64,000 nt of DNA from JAHRAW01 sp963693025. GTDB taxonomy: Bacteria > Pseudomonadota > Gammaproteobacteria > Arenicellales > Poriferihabitantaceae. The translations under genes were made by a program, and so were the position numbers. Position 1 is the stretch's first letter; each line of letters starts with the position of its first letter. The stretch spans positions 186,001 through 250,000 of the forward strand of contig OY843749.1 of NCBI GenBank assembly GCA_963693025.1, written 5' to 3'. Below the pieces are notes generated by a model. The model searched no databases. It was given only the letters and a program-made list of their open reading frames with translations, and was not told the origin of the DNA. Shown here piece after piece: positions 43,837 through 52,231 of this stretch.

Positions 43837-44568
43837 TCATTCCCCCGACCCCTCCAACTGCCTCAAAATACTCTCCACTCCCTCATGCCGGACATCAATC
43901 CCGTGTTTGATAAACACCAAATGCCCGGCGATGTTTTTGGCGTGGCCGCCGAAGCGTTCCAGGGCGCGGATGCCGAGGACTATGTCTATGAAATGGCCCG
44001 CGTTGCGTGCGTCTTCCGTTACGAAGGTGGTCAGGCGGTGCAGGATGGATTGTAGTTGGTCGTCCAGTTTCAAGCCTTTGCCCAGCACGTTGAGCGCTTC
44101 GTCCAGGTTGAGGTCGTCGAAGGCGGTGATGACGGCGGTTAGCATGGCTTCCACGTAGTCCGCCAGCGCGTAGATGTCTTGCAGGACGGTTTCCGTTGGC
44201 GGGGGTTTTTTGTTGTCGGTGTAGAAACGGATGGTGAGGCCCGCGATTTTGCGCGCTTCGTCTCCGGCGCGCTCCAACTCGGCGATGATTTTGCTGACGG
44301 CGATGATTTCGCGCAAGTCCCTCGCCATCGGCTGGCGTCGGGCGAGAATTCGCACGATTTCGTCGTCCGCTTGGATGTCCAGGTCGTTAATCTTCTTGTC
44401 GTTTTGGATGACCCGCCGCGCCTTTTCGACATCCTGTTGCTCCAGCGTGGCGACCGCCTCGCGCAACTGCGACACCGCCAGTTGCGCCATCTGCACTGCC
44501 AGCGAATGCAGGTGGTCCATTTCGCTGTCGAAACGCCTGAAAATATGCCCCTCGCTCTGAGTGCTCAT
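43837..44568 (-). CDS. phoU: Phosphate transport system regulator PhoU
   Basis: 243 residues made of two three-helix PhoU repeats. The metal-binding E/D motifs occur as ELERAGDEARKIAG and LERFGGHAKNIAGHLVF. PhoU links the Pst transporter to the PhoR sensor and restrains phosphate uptake when phosphate is plentiful. It is the last gene of pstSCAB-phoU; phoB and phoR are not in the window. N-terminal HIFRRFDSEMDHLHSLAVQM is typical. Confidence 0.95.
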   Translation of the reverse strand: MSTQSEGHIFRRFDSEMDHLHSLAVQMAQLAVSQLREAVATLEQQDVEKARRVIQNDKKINDLDIQADDEIVRILARRQPMARDLREIIAVSKIIAELERAGDEARKIAGLTIRFYTDNKKPPPTETVLQDIYALADYVEAMLTAVITAFDDLNLDEALNVLGKGLKLDDQLQSILHRLTTFVTEDARNAGHFIDIVLGIRALERFGGHAKNIAGHLVFIKHGIDVRHEGVESILRQLEGSGE

Positions 44569-44616
44569 AACCTTACCTCGCTTGTTTTCTCTATAAACGG
44601 CATAACTCGCTGTTTT

Positions 44617-45483
44617 TTAGCCAAATCTGCCGGTGATATACCCTTCCGTCAACTCGTGGGACGGGTTGGTGAACAGGTCGTCGGTGCGCCCGATTTCGAC
44701 CAGATGGCCGAGGTGAAAATACGCGGTGCGCTGTGAAACCCGCGCCGCTTGCTGCATGGAGTGGGTCACGATGCCGATGGTGTATTGCTGCTTCAACTCG
44801 TCAATCAACTCCTCGATGCGCGCGGTGGCGATGGGGTCGAGCGCCGAGCACGGCTCGTCCATCAAAATCACCTCGGGCTGAATGGCGATGGCGCGCGCGA
44901 TGCACAGCCGCTGTTGCTGGCCGCCGGACAAGCCGGTGCCGGGCTGATTGAGCCGGTCGGCGACCTCCTCCCACAAACCCGCGCGCCGCAGGCTGGAAGC
45001 GACAATCTCATCCAGTTCGGCGCGGTCGCGGCTGAGGCCGTGGAGTTTGGGTCCGTAGGCGACGTTGTCATACACCGATTTGGGGAACGGGTTGGGCGTT
45101 TGGAACACCATGCCGACGCGCGCGCGCAGATAGACCACGTCCATCTCTCTGGCGTGAATGTCGTTGCCGTGCAGCGTGATTTCGCCGCTCACGCGGCAGC
45201 CGTCGATGGTGTCGTTCATGCGGTTGAGGCAGCGCAGCAACGTGGATTTTCCGCAGCCGGAGGGGCCGATCATCGCCAGCACCTCGTTTTTCGCGAAGTC
45301 CAGCGACACATCGAAAATCGCCTGCTTGCCGCTATAGGACACGTCGACGTTGCGGCACGCCATAACCGCGTCCTCAACGAAGGCGTTGCCGACGGTGTCG
45401 CCGACTTCGCGTGCGGTGGCGGTGGCGTCGTCGTCGGTGGTGGCGGCGCCGCCCGCCCTGCCCTTGCGATTATTCAACATCAC
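44617..45483 (-). CDS. pstB: Phosphate ABC transporter ATPase PstB
   Basis: 288 residues. Walker A IGPSGCGKSTLLRCLNRMND, signature GLSGGQQQRLCIARA and Walker B VILMDEPCSALDPIAT are all present, and the sequence NRMNDTIDGCRVSGEITLHG is PstB-specific. It has an N-terminal extension of ~35 residues (M-M-L-N-N-R-K-G-R-A-G-G..T-A-T-A-R) before the ABC core at MACRNVDVSYSGK; an internal start near Met 42 is possible. It powers phosphate import through PstA and PstC. Confidence 0.96.
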   Translation of the reverse strand: MMLNNRKGRAGGAATTDDDATATAREVGDTVGNAFVEDAVMACRNVDVSYSGKQAIFDVSLDFAKNEVLAMIGPSGCGKSTLLRCLNRMNDTIDGCRVSGEITLHGNDIHAREMDVVYLRARVGMVFQTPNPFPKSVYDNVAYGPKLHGLSRDRAELDEIVASSLRRAGLWEEVADRLNQPGTGLSGGQQQRLCIARAIAIQPEVILMDEPCSALDPIATARIEELIDELKQQYTIGIVTHSMQQAARVSQRTAYFHLGHLVEIGRTDDLFTNPSHELTEGYITGRFG

Positions 45484-45495
45484 TGCGCGTCCGCC

Positions 45496-46815
45496 TCACC
45501 ATCGTTTTTCCACCTTGTTTCGGAGCAATGCTATTGCGCCGTTGATGATCGCCAGTGCCGCCAGCAACACCAGAATCGCCGCCGAGGTGCGCTCCTCGAA
45601 GGCGCGCTCCGGGCTGTCCGCCCACAAGTAGATTTGCACCGGCAAGGCGGTCGCGGGGTCGGTCGGGCCCGTGGGGACATCGACGATGAACGCCACCATG
45701 CCGATAGCCAGTAGCGGCGCGGTTTCCCCGAGGGCGCGCGCCAGCCCGATGATGGCGCCGGTCAGCATCCCCGGCAACGCCAGTGGCAGGATGTGGTGCA
45801 CCACCACCTGCACCCCGGACGCTCCGACGCCGAGCGCCGCCTGGCGGATGCGCGGCGGCACCGCCGCCAGCGCCGCGCGGCTGGAGATGATGATGGTCGG
45901 CAGCGTCATCAGCGCCAGCACCATGCCGCCGACCAGCGGCACCGAGCGCGGCATCCCGAAGAAGTTAATCAGCACCGCCAGCCCGAGCAACCCGAAGATG
46001 ATGGACGGCACGGCGGCGAGGTTGTTGATATTGACCTCAATCAAATCCACCAGTTTGTTCCTGGGCGCGAACTCCTGCAGATAGACCGCCGCAGCGATGC
46101 CCACCGGCAGCGCCAGCAGCATGGTCACCATGAGCGTGAACACCGAGCCCATCGCCGCGCCGAGGATGCCCGCCTGCTCGGCGTCGCGCGAATCGCCGAC
46201 GGTGAAGAATGCCCGGTTGAAGCGCTTCTCCACTCGCCCTTCGCGCGCCAGCCGGTCAATCCAGGCGATGGATTGGTCGGACAACCGGCGGGTGGATTCG
46301 GGCTGCGCGCGGTCAATGTCGCCCTTGATGAGCCGGTCCACCTCGTCGTCCGCCGGCAGCCAGAAGCGGTGTGGGATGGGCTTGCCAATCAGGCCGGGGT
46401 CGTCCAGCACCGCGTTCCGCAGGTCGTATTCGGCACCGCCGCTGAGCAGTTGATAGAGGCGTTTTTTATCTTTGCGCCGAGTGACCTCGGGGAAATCCGC
46501 GTGCAGGGCAGCTTTGAGTATTTTGCCGTAGGGCGCGCCGGCGAGCGCGCGGCGGTCGTAGTCGTGGTGGGCGGGGAACTGCGACGCATCCAGCGCAATG
46601 TCGAGCGCGATATAGGTCTGCGAAAACGCGCCGGTCGCCTGCCACACGCTGACCCCGAACAGCCACAGCAGGAACAGCACGCCGACGGAGATGGCCGCCG
46701 CCCCCAGTCGGCGAAAGCGCCGTTCGCGGCGGTAGCGGGCGCGAATGTGTTGGCGCAGCCGCGCGTCGGGCGTGACCGCCGCCGTGCCATTAGCCGCGTT
46801 CATTCGCGCGTTCAT
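45496..46815 (-). CDS. pstA: Phosphate ABC transporter permease PstA, long form
   Basis: 439 residues, well above the ~290 of E. coli PstA. The extra N-terminal part has one membrane helix (ISVGVLFLLWLFGVSVW) and a ~150-residue soluble region of the type seen in PstA proteins with a DUF3333-like extension. The permease core starts near residue 215 (GAAMGSVFTLMVTMLLALPVGI). The coupling loop is R-Q-A-A-L-G-V-G-A-S-G-V-Q-V-V. It overlaps pstC by 4 nt. Confidence 0.92.
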   Translation of the reverse strand: MNARMNAANGTAAVTPDARLRQHIRARYRRERRFRRLGAAAISVGVLFLLWLFGVSVWQATGAFSQTYIALDIALDASQFPAHHDYDRRALAGAPYGKILKAALHADFPEVTRRKDKKRLYQLLSGGAEYDLRNAVLDDPGLIGKPIPHRFWLPADDEVDRLIKGDIDRAQPESTRRLSDQSIAWIDRLAREGRVEKRFNRAFFTVGDSRDAEQAGILGAAMGSVFTLMVTMLLALPVGIAAAVYLQEFAPRNKLVDLIEVNINNLAAVPSIIFGLLGLAVLINFFGMPRSVPLVGGMVLALMTLPTIIISSRAALAAVPPRIRQAALGVGASGVQVVVHHILPLALPGMLTGAIIGLARALGETAPLLAIGMVAFIVDVPTGPTDPATALPVQIYLWADSPERAFEERTSAAILVLLAALAIINGAIALLRNKVEKRW

Positions 46816-47816
46816 TCGTATTGCTCCCGGTATTTGCGCGCCACGCGCAGTGCGATGATGTTGAGAACGAGCGTGACGATGAACAGCACCAGCCCGAGCG
46901 CGAACGCCGCCAACGTTTTCGGGCTGTCGAAGGCCTGGTCGCCGACCAGCAGGGTCACGATTTGCACCGTCACCGTGGTCACCGACTGCAGCGGGTTGGC
47001 GGTCAGATTGGCCGCCAGCCCGGCCGCCATCACCACAATCATGGTCTCGCCGATGGCGCGCGAGGTGGCGAGCAAAATGCTGCCGATGATGCCCGGCAAG
47101 GCGGCCGGCAACACCACGCGCCGAATCGTCTCCGAGCGCGTCGCGCCGAGCCCCAGAGAGCCGTCTCGCAGCGATTGCGGCACCGCGTTAATCACGTCGT
47201 CGGACAGCGATGACACGAACGGCAGGATCATAATCCCCATCACCAGGCCCGCCGCCAGCGCGCTTTCCGAGGCGGCTTCCAACCCGATGATGGCGGCGGC
47301 ATCGCGGATTAGCGGGGCGACGGTGAGCGCGGCGAAGAAGCCATACACCACCGTGGGGATGCCGGCGAGCATTTCCAGCACCGGCTTGCCGATGGCGCGC
47401 GTGCGGCGGCTGGCGTATTCCGACAGGTAGATCGCCGACAGCAGCCCGAACGGAACCGCGATGAGCATGGCGATGAGGGTGATTAGCGCGGTGCCGGCGA
47501 ACAACGGCACGGCGCCGAATGCGCCGCTTGAGCCGACCTGGTCTTCGCGGATGGCGGTCTGCGGCGACCAGTCGAGGCCGAATAAAAACTCCCACAGCGG
47601 CACCACGTTGAAAAAGCGAATGGCTTCAAACAGCACCGATAACACAATGCCGACGGTGGTGAAAATGGCGAGGCACGCGCACAGGATTAAGAACCCTTTG
47701 AACGCGCCTTCCACGCGGTGGCGCGCTACGCGGCGGCGGCGCAGCAGATGCATGGCGGCGAGCAACAGGGCGGGCAGGCCGATGAAGAACAGGCACAGGG
47801 CGACGAGGATGCTCAT
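46812..47816 (-). CDS. pstC: Phosphate ABC transporter permease PstC
   Basis: 334 residues with about eight hydrophobic segments. GAVPLFAGTALITLIAMLIAVPFG and the coupling loop SLGLGATRSETIRRVVLPAA are typical for PstC, and EMLAGIPTVVYGFF matches the family. It pairs with PstA in the inner membrane. Its stop overlaps the start of pstA (ATGA). pstS begins 33 bp upstream on the same strand. Confidence 0.94.
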   Translation of the reverse strand: MSILVALCLFFIGLPALLLAAMHLLRRRRVARHRVEGAFKGFLILCACLAIFTTVGIVLSVLFEAIRFFNVVPLWEFLFGLDWSPQTAIREDQVGSSGAFGAVPLFAGTALITLIAMLIAVPFGLLSAIYLSEYASRRTRAIGKPVLEMLAGIPTVVYGFFAALTVAPLIRDAAAIIGLEAASESALAAGLVMGIMILPFVSSLSDDVINAVPQSLRDGSLGLGATRSETIRRVVLPAALPGIIGSILLATSRAIGETMIVVMAAGLAANLTANPLQSVTTVTVQIVTLLVGDQAFDSPKTLAAFALGLVLFIVTLVLNIIALRVARKYREQYE

Positions 47817-47849
47817 ACGGAGAGGGCGACGGGGGTGATGGCGGAATGG

Positions 47850-48932
47850 CTACGGTGACAACGCGCTTTGGCTCAGGGGGGTGCGATTGACCGTAGCGTC
47901 ACGAAAGCGCGCGCGCTCCGCTTCGGGCATCGGAATCAAGCCGCGGTCGGCGAGGTAGCCTTCGTCGCCCCAGGTGTCTTCGTCGGTCAACTCGGCCATG
48001 AACTCCGCCATGCCGGGTATGACGCCGATGTGCGCCGACTTGGCATACAAATAAAGCGGGCGCGAAATTGGGTAGGAGCCGTCCGCAATGTTTTCAAATT
48101 CCGGCGCGACACCATCCACCTTTGCGCCCTGCACCACATCACCGTTTTGGTCGAGGAAACTGAAACCGAATATGCCGAACGCATTTGGGTTGTTGCGAAG
48201 TTTCTGCACTATCAGGTTGTCGTTCTCCCCGGCTTCAATAAACGCGCCGTCCTCGCGAATGTGATGGCACGCCGCCTTGTAAGCGGCTTTGTCGGTTTCT
48301 TTAATCGCCGCAATTTGGGGGATTTTTTCGCAGCCGCCTTCCATCGCCAACTCCACGAACGCATCGCGCGTGCCCGAAGTCGGCGGCGGACCCAGCACTT
48401 CGATTTTCACCGCCGGCAAGTGCGGGTTGACTTCCGCCCAGGTCGCATAAGGGTTGGCAACCAACGCCCCCCCCCCGTCCGGGTCGGGCACCGTTTTGGC
48501 GAGCGCGAGAAAAATCTCCTTGCGCGTCAGCGAGATTGGCGGCGCGCTGCGGCTGTTGGCAAGCACGATGCCGTCATAGCCGATTTTGATTTCTACTATG
48601 TCGGTGACGCCGTTTTCCACGCATTTCGCAAACTCGGATTTTTTCATCCGCCGCGAGGCGTTGGTGAAATCGGGATGGACTTTGCCGACGCCGGCGCAGA
48701 ACAATTTAATGCCGCCGCCGGAGCCGGTCGCTTCGATAATCGGCGTTCTGAACTCGGTTGACTTGCCGAATTTTTCCGCGACCACCGTGGCGAAAGGATA
48801 GACGGTTGAGGAGCCGACAATTTGGATGTTCTCGCGCGCCTGCGCCGGGTCTGCGGTGGTCAGCATCGCCAATGCCATCGCCGTCGCTGTCACGAAGACT
48901 CGGACGGGGTTGCGGTCGGGTTTCATAAACAT
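47850..48932 (-). CDS. pstS: Periplasmic phosphate-binding protein PstS
   Basis: 360 residues from ATG 48932, with GGAGAG about ten bases upstream. A signal peptide covers roughly residues 1-32 (VFVTATAMALAMLTTADPAQA). The mature start IQIVGSSTVYPFATVVAEKFG and IEATGSGGGIKLFC are phosphate-pocket motifs of the PstS/SphX-type binding proteins, and GTRDAFVELAM supplies further contacts. It delivers phosphate to PstCA. No convincing Pho box was found in the ~75 bp upstream. Confidence 0.94.
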   Translation of the reverse strand: MFMKPDRNPVRVFVTATAMALAMLTTADPAQARENIQIVGSSTVYPFATVVAEKFGKSTEFRTPIIEATGSGGGIKLFCAGVGKVHPDFTNASRRMKKSEFAKCVENGVTDIVEIKIGYDGIVLANSRSAPPISLTRKEIFLALAKTVPDPDGGGALVANPYATWAEVNPHLPAVKIEVLGPPPTSGTRDAFVELAMEGGCEKIPQIAAIKETDKAAYKAACHHIREDGAFIEAGENDNLIVQKLRNNPNAFGIFGFSFLDQNGDVVQGAKVDGVAPEFENIADGSYPISRPLYLYAKSAHIGVIPGMAEFMAELTDEDTWGDEGYLADRGLIPMPEAERARFRDATVNRTPLSQSALSP

Positions 48933-49008
48933 TTTGGACTCTCCGGTGGGTTGAGCATGATGCGTTTCGGGTGCGCACGGCAAGTCGCAAGTCTAGCAAA
49001 ACCGCCAC

Positions 49009-50001
49009 TCACCTGCGCGGTTGCCGGATGATGATTAAGCCCGAGGCGGCAATCATCACCATGCCCGCGACGGATTGCAGGTCGGGGATTTCGGTGAATA
49101 GCAGGAAGCCCCACAGCAGGCTGAATATCAGATAGGTGTAGTCGAACGCGGCGATGGTCGCCGATGGTCCGTTCTGGTAGGCGTAGGCGCCGCAGGTGTT
49201 GCCGATGACCACGGTGGCGGCGAGGGTGGCGACCGCCAGCCACTGCGCCGCGCCGAGCGGCGCCCAGACGCCGAATAAAAACGGGTTGATTTGCGCGAGT
49301 TCAAGCGGCTGCCAGATTGCGAGCGCGATGCTGACGATGCCGCCGGTGATGATGAACAGAATGTTTTGCATCAGCGCGAGGATTTTCGGGCTTTCGTCGC
49401 GGCATTTGGTGCGCGTCAAAATCATCGCGCAGGCGAATAGTATCGCCGAGAGCAATGGCAGCAGCGCATAGAGGTTGAAGTCATCGGCGGTCGGTCGGAC
49501 AATCACCAGCACGCCGATGAATCCGAAGCCGACCGCAAACCAGGATTTCGCGCCGACCCGGTCGCCGGTGAACAACGCGGAAAACAGCGTGATGAAGAGC
49601 GGTATCGTATACAACACCGACGCCGCCACGGAAAACGCGACATGCGGCAGCGCGATAAAGTAAATCCCCCACATCACCACCATCAAAAAACTTCTGAGCG
49701 CCGTCCAGCCGAGCGACACGGGCATGAAGCCGCGTGCCTGTCCCGGTCCCGGTCTTGGCGTGGCGGGCAGTTTGACCAGCGCGACCAACACCGGCACCGC
49801 CAGCAGCGAGCGCAAGACATAGAGTTGCCAGAGGGAAAAGTCGGCGCTGACCAACTTGACGATGGCGTCGCCGAACGACAAGACGAACACCGTCAGCACG
49901 ATGGATGCGCTCGCCAGACGGACGTTGTCCACGCGGCGCGGGTGTGCGGTGGCGGTGGCTTGGGTGGGGGTTTTGGCGGCGGTGGGGGGCTTGAAGTTCA
50001 T
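49009..50001 (-). CDS. EamA/DMT-family inner-membrane transporter
   Basis: 330 residues with about ten hydrophobic helices arranged as two EamA repeats (about 35-165 and 180-325). A proline/threonine-rich N-terminal tail of ~28 residues precedes the first helix. Such proteins export or import small metabolites; the substrate cannot be predicted. It is separated from pstS by about 75 bp on the same strand and is divergent from the hydrolase gene. Confidence 0.85.
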   Translation of the reverse strand: MNFKPPTAAKTPTQATATAHPRRVDNVRLASASIVLTVFVLSFGDAIVKLVSADFSLWQLYVLRSLLAVPVLVALVKLPATPRPGPGQARGFMPVSLGWTALRSFLMVVMWGIYFIALPHVAFSVAASVLYTIPLFITLFSALFTGDRVGAKSWFAVGFGFIGVLVIVRPTADDFNLYALLPLLSAILFACAMILTRTKCRDESPKILALMQNILFIITGGIVSIALAIWQPLELAQINPFLFGVWAPLGAAQWLAVATLAATVVIGNTCGAYAYQNGPSATIAAFDYTYLIFSLLWGFLLFTEIPDLQSVAGMVMIAASGLIIIRQPRR

Positions 50002-50082
50002 TTTTTTGTTCCCGCATGGGCGCGCGAAGTGTAACGGAAAGGAGCGCGCATCGCCTATACTTGCGGCGTGGGCGGAGCGAAG

Positions 50083-50985
50083 ATGATGAAAACGGGTGGC
50101 GGGGAAAGCGATGCCGGTCTGAGTGCGGGCGAGGGGCTTGCGTTGTCTTTTCGCGCTTACGGCGGCTCGGGCGGCTCAGGCAATTCAGGCGACACCAACC
50201 CCCCCGCCCCCAAACTGCTCATCCTGCACGGCCTGTTCGGCTCCGGCGCCAACTGGCGCACCATCGCCACGCGCCTGTCGGCGACCCACGAAGTGTTCTG
50301 CCTCGACCTGCGCAACCACGGTCGCTCGCCGTGGCATGACGACATGGAATACGCCGCCCTCGCCGCCGACGTGGCGCGCTTCATCGCCGACCATCAACTC
50401 AACAACGTCACACTGCTGGGCCACAGCATGGGCGGAAAAACCGCCATGACGCTCGCGCAAAACTGCCCCGACCTGCTCTCCAAACTCATCGTCGTAGACA
50501 TCGCCCCACTGCCCTACCCCCGCGACCGCCACCTCGCCTTAATCGACGCCCTACTCGCCGCCGACCTCACCACCGACCGCCGACAAATCCAAACCACACT
50601 CGCAACCCAAATCCCCGACCCCGCCACCCGGCAGTTCCTAATCCAAAACCTCACCAAAGACAAAGTCGGCTCCGACTCTGACTCCAGTTCCAGTGCCGGT
50701 TCTGACTTCGGTTCCGACTCCCGCTACCGCTGGCGCCTCAACCTACCCGCCATCCGCCGCAACCTGCCCGCCCTCGCCGGCTACGAAAACGACCGAACCG
50801 CCACCCTCGACACCCTATTCATCGCCGGCGCCAACTCCAACTACCTACCCCCCACCGCCCACCCCCCAATCCAAACCCGCTTCCCCAACGCCCGCATAAA
50901 AACCCTCCCCAACGCGGGCCACTGGCTACATGCCCAACAACCCGACCGGTTGGTGGATTTGTGTAACGAGTTTCTCGGGCGGTAA
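50083..50985 (+). CDS. Alpha/beta hydrolase, YbfF-like esterase, with low-complexity insert
   Basis: 300 residues from ATG 50083 (GGAG six bases upstream); a GTG at 50068 would add five. The fold motifs are LLILHGLFGSGANWRTIA, DLRNHGRSPW, the nucleophile elbow LLGHSMGGKTAM and a late histidine in NAGHWLHAQQP. This matches the YbfF/Bro-H esterase group. A Ser/Asp/Gly insert (S-D-S-D-S-S-S-S-A-G-S-D-F-G-S-D-S) interrupts the cap region at about residue 200. From there to the end the DNA is strikingly C/A-rich. Cytoplasmic; substrate unknown. Confidence 0.83.
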   Translation: MMKTGGGESDAGLSAGEGLALSFRAYGGSGGSGNSGDTNPPAPKLLILHGLFGSGANWRTIATRLSATHEVFCLDLRNHGRSPWHDDMEYAALAADVARFIADHQLNNVTLLGHSMGGKTAMTLAQNCPDLLSKLIVVDIAPLPYPRDRHLALIDALLAADLTTDRRQIQTTLATQIPDPATRQFLIQNLTKDKVGSDSDSSSSAGSDFGSDSRYRWRLNLPAIRRNLPALAGYENDRTATLDTLFIAGANSNYLPPTAHPPIQTRFPNARIKTLPNAGHWLHAQQPDRLVDLCNEFLGR

Positions 50986-51001
50986 CCGGCACAACGCCGT
51001 G

Positions 51002-52216
51002 TTATTTTGTTCGCCGCTTCCATAAGGTCACCTTGAAATAATCCTCGGTGGCATCAAACTCGGGCTCCGACTCGTTATGTTCCCGCATCAACGGAATCAC
51101 CTTGCGCCGTATTCCCATACCGCGGTCGTCCATCAGCCCGTAGTCGCGGAGTATGCGTACCATATTGGTATTGCGCGGCACCTGCTGGCCTTCCTTTATC
51201 TTTGCAACACTCATACCGTTGGGAAGCGCACCGGGGCTGGTGACTTCCAGTCGGTCGCTGTAAACGGTCAAGTGAATGTCGTTTTGTTTGGTCCAATCCC
51301 GGTGCGCGAATGCGTTCACAAGCAGTTCCCGGATGACTTCCTGCGGGTATTCCCAATGCCGGCGCCGGGTCATTCCGGTCAATCGCTCTTCGCTGATGTG
51401 CGGTTGTAAATAACTGAGCGTTCGCTCAGGCAATGACTGCTCGATGAACTTGTCTCTCTTCTGCTCGCCAAGACCGACAAAAGGAATATCCAACACTTCG
51501 TCAAGGCTGGCGTTGTAATCCATATCCGCACCGGGAAAAATTAGCAAGCGAAGCCCCGCCTGTGGCAGTCGGCGTCTCGGCTGCGAAGCAAACAACGCAT
51601 AACCGGCATATGAACAATAACAAGTTGCATCGTCACCGTTTGCCTCCACCAACAAATCACGGTAAAGCAATTTTTGTTGCCAGTTTTCTATTTCGTCTTC
51701 ACCGAGGATGCGCTGAAAATACTCTTGCAAACGGCGCCTGTCCAATTCATCCACGCGACTGCCATGCACCGGCATTTTCTCCACGGAAATCAACCCGCCA
51801 CTTTCAAACAAACGTGCCAACTGCTCGCGAGACGCCAGTTGGCAGGTGCTACCCAGTCGCAAGTAATAATCCAGCCTGTCATCCCGCCTAACCGCATACG
51901 GCTTGGCGGCGCCCATAGGCACATCGATGACGGCAACCGTGCCGCTATCCATTGCGACTTCTTCATAATCAGGAATAATCGGCGGCGCAACATATCGCCC
52001 AATCACCGTATCCATCAGCCACTCTTGCAAATTTTCGCGCTGAATACCGACAACCATTCCGTCGTCCTCAACGCCGAGCAAGATTTTCCCGCCGTTCATG
52101 TTGGCGAAAGACACGATTTCTCTGGCCAGTTGCTCCGGGCGGATGTCATCGCGTTTGAACTCGGTTTTTGAGTTTTCGCCGTCTGCGATGATTTCCGTGA
52201 TGTGGGTTTTGAACAT
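51002..52216 (-). CDS. AlbA_2/Schlafen-type putative ATP-binding protein
   Basis: 404 residues. The N-terminal AlbA_2 (Schlafen-like) domain shows NSKTEFKRDD and EIVSFANMNGGKILLGVEDDG, with the ExK pattern at its start. The C-terminal part has the RecG-like/HATPase_c_4 features REVIRELLVNAFAHRDW-like sequence (here EVIRELLVNAFAHRDW) and MDDRGMGIRRKVIP. Such proteins occur in many defence loci and regulatory contexts; nucleic-acid binding is likely but unproven. It is the last gene of a minus-strand trio, 15 bp after the OLD-type ATPase gene, and its GC content is lower than the core genes. Confidence 0.8.
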   Translation of the reverse strand: MFKTHITEIIADGENSKTEFKRDDIRPEQLAREIVSFANMNGGKILLGVEDDGMVVGIQRENLQEWLMDTVIGRYVAPPIIPDYEEVAMDSGTVAVIDVPMGAAKPYAVRRDDRLDYYLRLGSTCQLASREQLARLFESGGLISVEKMPVHGSRVDELDRRRLQEYFQRILGEDEIENWQQKLLYRDLLVEANGDDATCYCSYAGYALFASQPRRRLPQAGLRLLIFPGADMDYNASLDEVLDIPFVGLGEQKRDKFIEQSLPERTLSYLQPHISEERLTGMTRRRHWEYPQEVIRELLVNAFAHRDWTKQNDIHLTVYSDRLEVTSPGALPNGMSVAKIKEGQQVPRNTNMVRILRDYGLMDDRGMGIRRKVIPLMREHNESEPEFDATEDYFKVTLWKRRTK

Positions 52217-52231
52217 ATTTAAGCCTGTTTT

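Noticed and set aside
48933..49008. Possible Pho box upstream of pstS
   Set aside because: No pair of CTGTCAT-like direct repeats at 11-bp spacing was visible, so I did not annotate one.
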